Source: Opitutaceae bacterium
GTDB lineage: Bacteria; Verrucomicrobiota; Verrucomicrobiae; Opitutales; Opitutaceae
Reading direction: 5' to 3'
Length of the DNA stretch: 11,670 nucleotides
Assembly (NCBI GenBank): GCA_031266495.1
Contig: JAISAX010000351.1
Span: 1-11,670 of the forward strand
The position numbers and the translations under genes were made by a program. The notes under the pieces were generated by a model, which did not search any database, had not been told where the DNA came from, and worked only from the letters and a program-made list of their open reading frames with translations. The number at the start of each line of letters is the position of its first letter. Position 1 is the stretch's first letter. Below are positions 1-6,268 of this stretch, piece by piece.

Positions 1-28
1 ACACCACACACACACCGTTGCCCTTGTC

Positions 29-784
29 ATGAAAACCCGTGCCTTCACGCTCATCGAACTCCTCACCGTCATTGCCATCATCGGTATCCTTGCGGCCATT
101 ATCATCCCGACGGTGGGCCGCGTCCGCGAAACCGCGCAATCCGCCAAATGCTCCAGCCAGCTCCGCCAGATCGCCAACGCCGGCATTTTGTACGGACACG
201 ACAACCGCGACCTCCTCCCCGGCTATTACTGGTTTCGCCCCGACCCCGGCAAACCCGGCGGTATGCACGGCGGCATCGCCAGTTTTCTCGGGCTCGACGC
301 CTACGATTCCTCCAAACCCCCTTATGACACCCTTCTCACCTGCCCCACCGCTCAAAAAAAATGGCCCACCTTTGACAAACTCTGGACCTTCAATCGCACC
401 TGTTCGATTAATGGCTGGCTCCAGAGCTACAAAAAACCCGATACGGCCAACGACCCACCCGAACTCTCCACTGTCGGCCCGCACCGCTTCAGCGAACTCC
501 CGCATCCCTCCCGCACCGCCTTCTTCATGGACTCCGTGCAACACGAATCTTTCAAGGAAGGGCGCGGCTATTTTCACCAGACTGCCGCTCCCACCTCAAA
601 AGGCACCGCCGCGCAAACCACCGCCATCGGCAAACTCCGTCTCGCCCCGTCGTCACCGGATTTCCCCTACATCCACAGCGGCGGTCGTATCAACATCGCC
701 TTCGCCGACGGGCATTCGGAATCATTCGCGCCCCAAAAACTCGACCCGCGCCTGGACGAAACTCTCTTCTGGCGCGGCCAGTGA
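29..784 (+). CDS. Prepilin-type N-terminal cleavage/methylation protein with H-X9-DG-like C-terminus (pseudopilin)
   Basis: Type IV pilin/type II secretion pseudopilin-like protein, expected in the inner membrane and then in a periplasmic or surface fibre. The N-terminus is a short basic leader (MKTRA) followed by FTLIELLTVIAIIGI, the class III signal cleaved and N-methylated by prepilin peptidase. Cleavage is predicted between Ala5 and Phe6, so position -1 is Ala rather than the usual Gly. Glu10 is the conserved Glu+5. After the hydrophobic helix (about residues 6-28) comes a globular domain. Its end carries His216, a Gly-rich stretch and Asp227-Gly228 (ADGH), the H-X9-DG signature seen in large Verrucomicrobiota, Lentisphaerota and Planctomycetota pseudopilin families, here with 10 intervening residues. 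The ATG at 29 gives exactly the short leader expected. The lyase gene starts 27 bp downstream on the same strand, suggesting co-transcription. The fibre it builds, if any, is unknown. Confidence 0.9.
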   Translation: MKTRAFTLIELLTVIAIIGILAAIIIPTVGRVRETAQSAKCSSQLRQIANAGILYGHDNRDLLPGYYWFRPDPGKPGGMHGGIASFLGLDAYDSSKPPYDTLLTCPTAQKKWPTFDKLWTFNRTCSINGWLQSYKKPDTANDPPELSTVGPHRFSELPHPSRTAFFMDSVQHESFKEGRGYFHQTAAPTSKGTAAQTTAIGKLRLAPSSPDFPYIHSGGRINIAFADGHSESFAPQKLDPRLDETLFWRGQ

Positions 785-788
785 CGCT

Positions 789-798
789 CCCCCCCCCC
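789..798 (+). repeat. C10 homopolymer between pseudopilin and lyase genes
   Basis: Ten consecutive C residues lie between the pseudopilin stop (782-784) and the lyase ATG (812), followed by a pyrimidine-rich stretch. No Shine-Dalgarno sequence is visible here. Tracts of this length are prone to slipped-strand length change, which could alter leader length in front of the lyase; that effect is inference. Confidence 0.85.
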
Positions 799-811
799 CT
801 TCTCTCTTTTC

Positions 812-3800
812 ATGACGATCCGATTCCGCATCCCCTGCCACTGCATTGCCGCGTCCCTCGCGCTCGGCGCCCTCCTCCTTGCGACCGCGCTCCCCGCCGC
901 GCCCGCGCCGACAACCCGCGGGCAGGGCGTCACCGTCACCACCACACCCGATGCCGGCGGCCAGATCCTCGCCTTCACCCCCGAAGCCTCCTCGCACGAG
1001 AAAGGTCTGCGGGGCGCCGTCGCCTTCCCGCTCCGGTCACTCGCGCCCGCCGCCGTCAACCTCGCCGCGCCCGCCATCGCTCCCGGCGCATCCGTGCCGC
1101 TCGCCTCCTCCGCCGCGACCGGTAACTTCATCCGCAATGCCAGCCTCGCCGGCGCCGACCGGCTCGGCGACACACTCTTCTGGCACCGCATGCGCGGTAT
1201 CGACCACCTCCCGACCGGCGGTGACGCTGCCGCCCCCGTCCTCGACACCACGTCCGGCCAATCTCCCGCCATCCGCATTCCCGGAGGCTCTACCCTGAGC
1301 ATTCCCGCCGAAGTCTGGAAAACCCTGCCCAAACCGCCGTGGACCTTTTCCGTCCGGATCAAGGCCGACCGCGACGACGCGCCGGCCCGCCTCGCCGTCG
1401 AGACCTACCGGCTCCACGACCGCGAGATCCATACCCGCGACCTCCGCGCCGGTCGTGACTGGCAGCATGTCGAACTCACCGTCAAGGACTCCCACCGCAA
1501 CGTGCGCCGCGAGGGTCGCCTCCAGGGGCCGCTCAATTTCCGGATCACCTCCCTCGATCCCACCGTCACGCTCCGGATCGACAGTCCGCAATGGGAACCG
1601 GGCGAACGCGCCACGGCCTTCTGTCCTTCCGTGCGCGACGAGCGTCGGCCCTCTGGCAGCTTCGCTCTGCTCACGGCGCCACCCGGTTCCGGTTTCGCGC
1701 CGGTACCGGTGCGCATGACCCGAAGCGGAGCCGGCCACGCTCCGCTTTTTTCGACCCTGACCGGGGAAACCCCTCGCCGCCACGTGCCGCTTTCCCTCGG
1801 TGTGCCCTTCCCTGTCGGCGAATGGGACGGGACGGGGCCGGTCACGCTCACCCGCGAAGACGCGCCCGCCGACGCCCCCGCCATCCCGGTGCAGACCGAA
1901 ATCCTCGCCCGCTGGCCCGGCGACGGCAGCGTGCAGTCGCTCGGCGTGATCTTCGAGGCCGACATGGCTCCCGGCGAAAACCGCTGGCTGCTCGGCTACG
2001 GGCGGGGTCCGGAGAACCGGTCCGCCCCGGCCGGCCCGGCCGATAGCTCTTTCCAGGACCGCATCACTTTCGCCGGCCTCGAAGCGCACATCGACTCGCG
2101 GAGCGGAGCGCTCTGGGAGAGCATCCGCGACCCCGCCGCTGGAGTCACCGTTTTCGGGCAGGCCGCCATCAAGGCCACCGGAGCCGACGGTGCGTATTAC
2201 AGTTCCCGTTACAGCTCGAAAATCGTCACCGAAATCGAGCAGGACGGTCCCGTGCGCATCACCGTCACCAAACGCGGCCTCCTTGCCACGCAAGACGGAG
2301 AACACGCGCTTCTCCAGTTCATCTGCCGCCTGCATTTCTGGAAGCACCAGCCCGGCCCCGACATCGAACTGACGCTCGTCAACAGCACCACGGCCAACGA
2401 CACCGTCGCCCTGCGCGATGTCGCCTTCGTCACCCACGCGTCCGGAATCAGCGCGCAAACCCCCGTCACGCTTCCGTGGGGCGACATTCCTCTCGGCGAC
2501 ACCGGACTCGCCGCTCTCCAGTCCTTCGACCACGCTGTCGGCGAGTGGTCCCGCGGCCTCGTCCGCGACCACCGCCTCGCCGATACCCGCCCCGGCGAAC
2601 GCGGCCCGCTCTGGCTGGCTCTCCCGGCCAACCCTGGAGTCCGGAGTCTGGACTCCGGACTTCGGACTCTGGACTCCTCCGGACCGGACGGCAAAACTGT
2701 CCTTCTCGGCGTCCGCAACGCCTGGCAGCAGCACCCCGCCATGCTTGCCGTCGGCCAGGACGGCCGCCTCGCAGGCTATGTCTGGCCCGCGGCCCCCGTC
2801 ATCGGCCTCGAATGGTCGCCCGGCCTCTCCGTCACCCGCGAATTCCGGCTCCGCGTGGCCTCCGGCCAATCCGAAATTTCAAATCTCAAATCTGAAATCG
2901 GCGGCGCAGCCGCCCTCGCCCGCGTCGATCCCGCTTGGCTGGCGAAAACCGATATCCTCACGCCTCTCGCTCCCGCCGACGAAACCCGTTTTCCCTTTAT
3001 CGAAAAGCGCCTCTCTTCACCCGACGGCCTCGCCGGACAATCCCCCGCCACCATCGAGGAAAAACACTACTACGGGCTCTTCGATTATGGCGACGCCGGC
3101 GGCGACGGCGGCTGGGCCAACCTCGAATCCTACCGCGACTACGCCGCCCTCCTCCGCGGCAGCCGCATGCGCACCGACGCGATCTTCCGCCAGGGACTCG
3201 CCAGCGCCACCCACTACCGCGACGTGGATATCCAGCAAGTCTCCGGCCGCACCATCAAGCACAGCGTCAACCACACCATCGGCGGCCACGATTTCGGCCA
3301 TGCCTGGCCCGAAGGCATCATGGCCCACTACCTGCTCACCGGTTCGCGCCGCACCCGCGAGGTGGTCCAACAAAACCTCGCCACGATGCTCGCGCTCCCG
3401 CCGGACGACAAAGATGTCTCGTATGGCCGCAATCTCGGCTTCTTCCTCATGACCCTTTCTCGTGCGTATCAGCTCACGGGTGACATCCGTTATCGTGACC
3501 GTTTTTTCCGCCAGCTCGACCATGCCGAATCCGTTCTCGCCGACGCCGGCCGCAAGCGCCCCGACCTCATGCAACTCACCCCGCAACCGCGCGACGGGTC
3601 ACTCTTTTACTGGCCCGCCAGCGGCATCGTCCCCTTCGCGCTCTGGTACGGCCTCGAAGGGCTCATCCACATGCACGATCTCGCGGACGATGCTCCCGCG
3701 ATCAAGGCTCGCCTGCGCACGCACATCGATCGGGAATTCCACATCGCTCTCGACCTCGACCGCACGTATCGATTCCACCTCGAACAACTCTGGCCCGGCC

Positions 3801-4714
3801 TGCCCGCCGAAGAGTCGTTCCCGCTCATGGCCACCGAATACGCCCACGGCCGCGGTGCGTTCCTGTTCCCCGTCGCCGCCGCTTACGCCCGGCTTTCCGG
3901 AGAGCGCCGCTGGGCCGATTTCGCCCTCCGCGCCCTGTATGCCAACGCCATGACCAATGCCGAGCGCCCGGAAAACGTGCTCGGCGCGGCCATCCTCCCG
4001 CGCGGCCCGGCGGCGGCGGAGTTCGACGAAGCCCGGTTCGTCGAGGAAACCCGCGAACTCCTCTGGCGTGCTGCTGCCGACACGCTGCCTAACGGCGATT
4101 TTGCGCAATCCGAACCCTACGACGCGCTCCTCGCCCGCACCACCCGCACCGGATACAAACCGCGCTTCGCCACCCCGTGGCTCTATCCCCGCCACTGGCG
4201 GCTCGTGCAGGGCAAGGAACTGACCGCCACCGAGCTGATGAAACGCCGCCAGAAGATGGCGACGCTCGATTTCGAGACCTTCCGCGTCGCTGCTCCCGCC
4301 TTCCGCTTCGATCTGGATCGCGGCGATCCCTTCACGCAACGCACCAGCCTGACCTCGGCCTTTTTCAGACTCCCCGCCGGCCGCCATGTTTTCTCGTGGT
4401 GGTTCCGGGAAGGTGACGGCGCCGCGCTCGCGCAGTGCTCGCTATTCCTCTCCGACCTCGACGGCAACCGCCCAGTCATGGAAATCCGGATTCCGGATAC
4501 GAGCAACCATCCGGAAATCCGGAACAGTACGCCACTCCGGATCACCGGCAGCGCGCTCTCCGCGCCCGACGCCGCCGGCTGGCGCGAGGCACGAATCGGG
4601 TTCGATGCGCCCGCCCGCTTCATCGCCAGCGCCACTTTCATCGCCGAACTGAAAAAATCCCGCGGCCAAGCCAGGCTCTGGCTCGACGACATTGCGCTGA
4701 CCGCATCCAACTGA
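812..4714 (+). CDS. Large secreted YetA/PcRGLX-like protein (PL26-type rhamnogalacturonan exolyase family), multidomain
   Basis: Probable secreted polysaccharide lyase acting on the rhamnogalacturonan I backbone, by family resemblance. A signal peptide covers about residues 1-32 (basic start, ALGALLLATALPAAPA). Residues ~106-270 look like a beta-sandwich carbohydrate-binding module (opening FIRNASLAGADRLGD). Residues ~325-400 match the RIFT-barrel start of the YetA/PcRGLX family: VPLSLGVPFPVGEWDG, then ARWPGDGSVQSLGV. The (alpha/alpha) toroid segment contains His817, His821, His826, His830, Trp832 and Glu834 in HSVNHTIGGHDFGHAWPEG, followed by helical repeats to ~1080. Residues ~1090-1300 start NGDFAQSE and end LWLDDIALTASN, typical of a second carbohydrate-binding beta-sandwich. 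At 1300 residues it is longer than a bare YetA-like core because of these added modules. The first ATG gives a good signal peptide. Two short repeat-derived peptides lie inside the protein (residues ~609-623 and ~687-698). Substrate is not proven; catalytic residues were not assigned. A long antisense frame here is a high-GC artefact. Confidence 0.75.
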   Translation: MTIRFRIPCHCIAASLALGALLLATALPAAPAPTTRGQGVTVTTTPDAGGQILAFTPEASSHEKGLRGAVAFPLRSLAPAAVNLAAPAIAPGASVPLASSAATGNFIRNASLAGADRLGDTLFWHRMRGIDHLPTGGDAAAPVLDTTSGQSPAIRIPGGSTLSIPAEVWKTLPKPPWTFSVRIKADRDDAPARLAVETYRLHDREIHTRDLRAGRDWQHVELTVKDSHRNVRREGRLQGPLNFRITSLDPTVTLRIDSPQWEPGERATAFCPSVRDERRPSGSFALLTAPPGSGFAPVPVRMTRSGAGHAPLFSTLTGETPRRHVPLSLGVPFPVGEWDGTGPVTLTREDAPADAPAIPVQTEILARWPGDGSVQSLGVIFEADMAPGENRWLLGYGRGPENRSAPAGPADSSFQDRITFAGLEAHIDSRSGALWESIRDPAAGVTVFGQAAIKATGADGAYYSSRYSSKIVTEIEQDGPVRITVTKRGLLATQDGEHALLQFICRLHFWKHQPGPDIELTLVNSTTANDTVALRDVAFVTHASGISAQTPVTLPWGDIPLGDTGLAALQSFDHAVGEWSRGLVRDHRLADTRPGERGPLWLALPANPGVRSLDSGLRTLDSSGPDGKTVLLGVRNAWQQHPAMLAVGQDGRLAGYVWPAAPVIGLEWSPGLSVTREFRLRVASGQSEISNLKSEIGGAAALARVDPAWLAKTDILTPLAPADETRFPFIEKRLSSPDGLAGQSPATIEEKHYYGLFDYGDAGGDGGWANLESYRDYAALLRGSRMRTDAIFRQGLASATHYRDVDIQQVSGRTIKHSVNHTIGGHDFGHAWPEGIMAHYLLTGSRRTREVVQQNLATMLALPPDDKDVSYGRNLGFFLMTLSRAYQLTGDIRYRDRFFRQLDHAESVLADAGRKRPDLMQLTPQPRDGSLFYWPASGIVPFALWYGLEGLIHMHDLADDAPAIKARLRTHIDREFHIALDLDRTYRFHLEQLWPGLPAEESFPLMATEYAHGRGAFLFPVAAAYARLSGERRWADFALRALYANAMTNAERPENVLGAAILPRGPAAAEFDEARFVEETRELLWRAAADTLPNGDFAQSEPYDALLARTTRTGYKPRFATPWLYPRHWRLVQGKELTATELMKRRQKMATLDFETFRVAAPAFRFDLDRGDPFTQRTSLTSAFFRLPAGRHVFSWWFREGDGAALAQCSLFLSDLDGNRPVMEIRIPDTSNHPEIRNSTPLRITGSALSAPDAAGWREARIGFDAPARFIASATFIAELKKSRGQARLWLDDIALTASN
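2635..2677 (+). repeat. Palindromic repeat inserted in frame in the lyase gene (copy 1)
   Basis: A run built from GGAGTC/GACTCC units. GGAGTCCGGAGTC (2636-2648) is followed after TG by its near-perfect complement GACTCCGGACTTC (2651-2663, one mismatch), then by another GGACTC-type copy. It encodes the low-information peptide GVRSLDSGLRTLDSS and keeps the frame open. The unit looks like a small intergenic palindrome that landed inside a gene, in a loop between the beta domains and the helical barrel. Confidence 0.7.
2868..2901 (+). repeat. AT-rich palindromic repeat inserted in frame in the lyase gene (copy 2)
   Basis: A locally AT-rich stretch in a very GC-rich gene, made of GAAATTTCAAATC and CAAATCTGAAATC units with imperfect dyad symmetry (CCGA...TCGG ends). 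It encodes SEISNLKSEIGG and keeps the frame. Base use is quite unlike the flanking codons, pointing to an acquired repeat. Translations resembling ISNLKSEI recur in Verrucomicrobiota proteins in my memory; I could not check this here. Confidence 0.65.
4485..4523 (+). repeat. Inverted repeat near the 3' end of the lyase gene
   Basis: CCGGATTCCGGAT (4486-4498) and ATCCGGAAATCCGG (4509-4522) are complementary apart from one bulged base, with a 10-nt loop. The sequence is translated as part of the C-terminal module (around MEIRIPDTSNHPEIRN). It could be a third repeat-derived insert or ordinary coding sequence with dyad symmetry. Confidence 0.5.
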
Positions 4715-4718
4715 CAGA

Positions 4719-4763
4719 TGTGCGTGTGTGTGTGGGGGGGGGGGGGAGGGGAGGGGAAAGGGG
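4719..4763 (+). other. GT-repeat and G-quadruplex-type tract directly after the lyase stop codon
   Basis: A short TGTG run leads into G13 (4734-4746), then G4 (4748-4751), G4 (4753-4756) and G4 (4760-4763), separated by A, A and AAA. This fits the canonical four-tract quadruplex pattern with very short loops, on the coding strand and only 20-50 bp past the stop at 4714. It would also appear in the 3' UTR of the lyase mRNA. A role in transcript end formation or stability is inference. The rest of the gap to 4984 shows only a weak CATGGA/TCCATG dyad (about 4826-4855) and no convincing promoter or gene. Confidence 0.75.
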
Positions 4764-4984
4764 CACGGAAATCTCCTCACGCCTCAACTTTCCATTTATC
4801 CCAAGGCACGACGCACCCCTGCGACATGGACAGCGTCTGTGACTCCATGTAAAAATGGCGGCGCAATCTTCGAAGATAAAAGGTCGATGTCGATGTCCTT
4901 GTAAAAATTTCCTTTTCGCTTTTTCCGACCTTGCTGCATTCGCTCGTCGGTTGCCTGGAGCTCCCTGCGAGCGCCAGGTCAGAT

Positions 4985-5524
4985 ATGACCGCAGAAAAAC
5001 TCATCGCCCATTTCCGCATGGAAAAAATCCCGTCCGAGGGGGCGTGGTTTGCGCTCGCCTGGCAGAGCGCCGACCGGCTGCCCGCCGATGGACTGCCTTC
5101 CCGCTACGGCTCGTCGCGGCTCGCCGGCAGTTCGATCCATGCCCTGGTGACCCGAAAGGATTTTTCGGCCCTGCACCGGCTGAGGACCGATGAGGTCTGG
5201 CATTTCTACGCGGGCGATCCGCTCGAACTGGCGCTGCTCCATCCAGAGGGGCGGAGCGAGGTGGTCGTGATGGGGCCGGATGTGGCCGGCGGACAAACAC
5301 CGCAGTTCGCCGTGCCGGCAGGCGTGTGGATGGGGGCGCGTCCTCTTCCTGACTCACCCGCTGCGTATTCGCTTTTCGGATGCACACTGGCGCCGGGCTT
5401 CGACTGCGCGGATTACGAGCCGGGTTACAGGGACGAATTGCAGGCAGGCTGGCCGGGCCAGTCCGGCCTGATCGCGAAGCTGACCCGCAATAAATTTTTG
5501 AGGCGTCCGTCCGCACCGGCCTGA
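4985..5524 (+). CDS. Cupin_5 (DUF985) family protein
   Basis: Small cytoplasmic single-domain cupin of the DUF985 group, 179 residues from the ATG at 4985. I chose that start because MTAEKLIAHFRMEKIPSEG is the standard opening of this family; the open frame runs upstream to an ATG at 4931 but the extra residues (MLHSLVGCLELPAS) look untypical. Family hallmarks visible: SSIHALVTRKDFSALHRL with His64, DEVWHFYAGDPLEL with His73, VPAGVWMGARP, and GCTLAPGFDCADYE with Cys133. Family members resemble sugar-phosphate or nucleotide-sugar binding cupins by fold, but the physiological reaction is generally unknown. It is separated from the lyase gene by a 270-bp gap with a G-rich tract, so operon membership is uncertain. 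No carbohydrate-specific role can be claimed. Confidence 0.85.
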   Translation: MTAEKLIAHFRMEKIPSEGAWFALAWQSADRLPADGLPSRYGSSRLAGSSIHALVTRKDFSALHRLRTDEVWHFYAGDPLELALLHPEGRSEVVVMGPDVAGGQTPQFAVPAGVWMGARPLPDSPAAYSLFGCTLAPGFDCADYEPGYRDELQAGWPGQSGLIAKLTRNKFLRRPSAPA

Positions 5525-5610
5525 ATCATTGCCGGGACTCCCCTGTATTGACAGGAGCGAATACGGACCTGCCCGGGGTTGTTGTTCAAATGGCATCCTT
5601 CGCATAACAG

Positions 5611-6007
5611 TCACTGCATATTATCAACTGAAGTTACGCGGTGCCCTTCGTCGTGGCTTCGCTTGCGAAGCCACGCAAGGATTTGGAACAACTGGAGATA
5701 CGCCAATTCTGTCCGCCTGGCGCGGGCATCGCAAGCGAAGCCCTTGTTGTTTGAGGATGTGGTTAAGGTAAGGGAGTTCAGTCCAGGTCTGTCCTCGCAA
5801 GTTGGTTCGACGGGGATGGCAAGGCTGGGGCCGAGACGTTCCTTGAGGATGCGGGCGGCTTTGCTGGCAAGGGTGTCGTCGCGCTTCATGCGCTGGAGCG
5901 CGAGGAGGCAGGTCGTCCACGGTCTTTACGCCCCACAGGGAAACATGGAAGAGGCGGCGCTTGAGCCTGGGGGCGACGGTGAAGCGTACAAAGGAGGTTT
6001 TGTCCAT
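5611..6007 (-). pseudogene. Possible frameshifted remnant of an unrecognised minus-strand gene
   Basis: On the minus strand an ATG at 6007 has an AGGGGG Shine-Dalgarno-like sequence about 8 bases upstream and opens MDKTSFVRFTVAPRLKRRLF. The frame becomes proline- and arginine-rich nonsense near 5900. One base out of phase, the reading continues as a coherent amphipathic segment (LLALQRMKRDDTLASKAARI) and then through EDRPGLNSLTL. Removing one C near 5900-5910 would join the two. The 3' end (below about 5750) runs into REP-like hairpins and ends at 5611, so the original C-terminus is probably lost. I do not recognise the family. It could instead be noncoding; both strands here have open frames by chance. 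Confidence 0.3.
5652..5743. repeat. REP/BIME-like cluster of three hairpins
   Basis: Hairpin A (5652-5675) pairs GTGGCTTCGC with GCGAAGCCAC around TT, extended by one C-G pair. Hairpin B (5701-5722) pairs CGCCA with TGGCG around 12 nt. Hairpin C (5724-5743) pairs GGGCATCGC with GCGAAGCCC around AA, with one mismatch. A and C share the GCTTCGC/GCGAAGC core in opposite orientation, the layout of a bacterial interspersed mosaic element. No REP-associated transposase motif is visible next to it. Confidence 0.65.
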
Positions 6008-6209
6008 GCGCCGTTCCCCCTGGAGCAACACTTTTGTCCAATGAGTTTGAGCCGCCTGCGCCGTTGGCTTGCAGGGTTGGATAGATGGGGGGGCTGCTTT
6101 TGTGCGGGCTTTCATCCTCCCGACATTAAGAAAATGAATCAGCGACTTTTGTATGCCTAAAAAGACTCTCTACATACATGCCGGTTACTTGCTCGCTCAT
6201 CGGCAAAAC

Positions 6210-6241
6210 CCCTGACAACAAAACCCTGACAACAAATTGTT
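6210..6241 (+). promoter_or_regulatory. 14-bp tandem repeat with adjoining dyad upstream of the PEP-CTERM gene
   Basis: CCCTGACAACAAA occurs at 6210-6222 and again at 6224-6236, a period of 14 bp. The second copy runs into AACAAATTGTT (6231-6241), a 5+1+5 dyad. It lies 28-59 bp before the ATG at 6269, in the expected promoter/operator zone. It could bind a regulator, or be a simple duplication. No convincing -35/-10 pair was found. Confidence 0.4.
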
Positions 6242-6268
6242 CCAGAATCCAATAAACCTCCCATTCAA

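Noticed and set aside
1037..2869. 610-residue minus-strand open frame inside the lyase gene
   Set aside because: It is antisense to a gene with clear signal peptide and domain motifs. Its Gly/Arg/Ala/Asp-rich sequence shows no motif. High GC at third positions makes such frames common.
2418..3452. 344-residue plus-strand frame overlapping the lyase gene
   Set aside because: A Pro/Ser/Ala-rich out-of-phase translation of the lyase gene, with no domain signature.
3599..4387. Long minus-strand frame in the 3' part of the lyase gene
   Set aside because: A shadow frame with Gly/Glu/Arg bias; the sense strand carries the helical-barrel domain.
4931..4984. Upstream ATG extension of the cupin gene
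   Set aside because: It adds 18 residues not typical of the family; the ATG at 4985 matches the family N-terminus.
5534..5560. Terminator after the cupin gene (CCTGT/ACAGG stem)
   Set aside because: Only five pairs with a mismatch outside them and no T-run follows.
5579..6160. 193-residue plus-strand frame over the REP region
   Set aside because: It reads through hairpin repeats and low-complexity Arg-rich sequence, has no motif, and opposes the more coherent minus-strand remnant.
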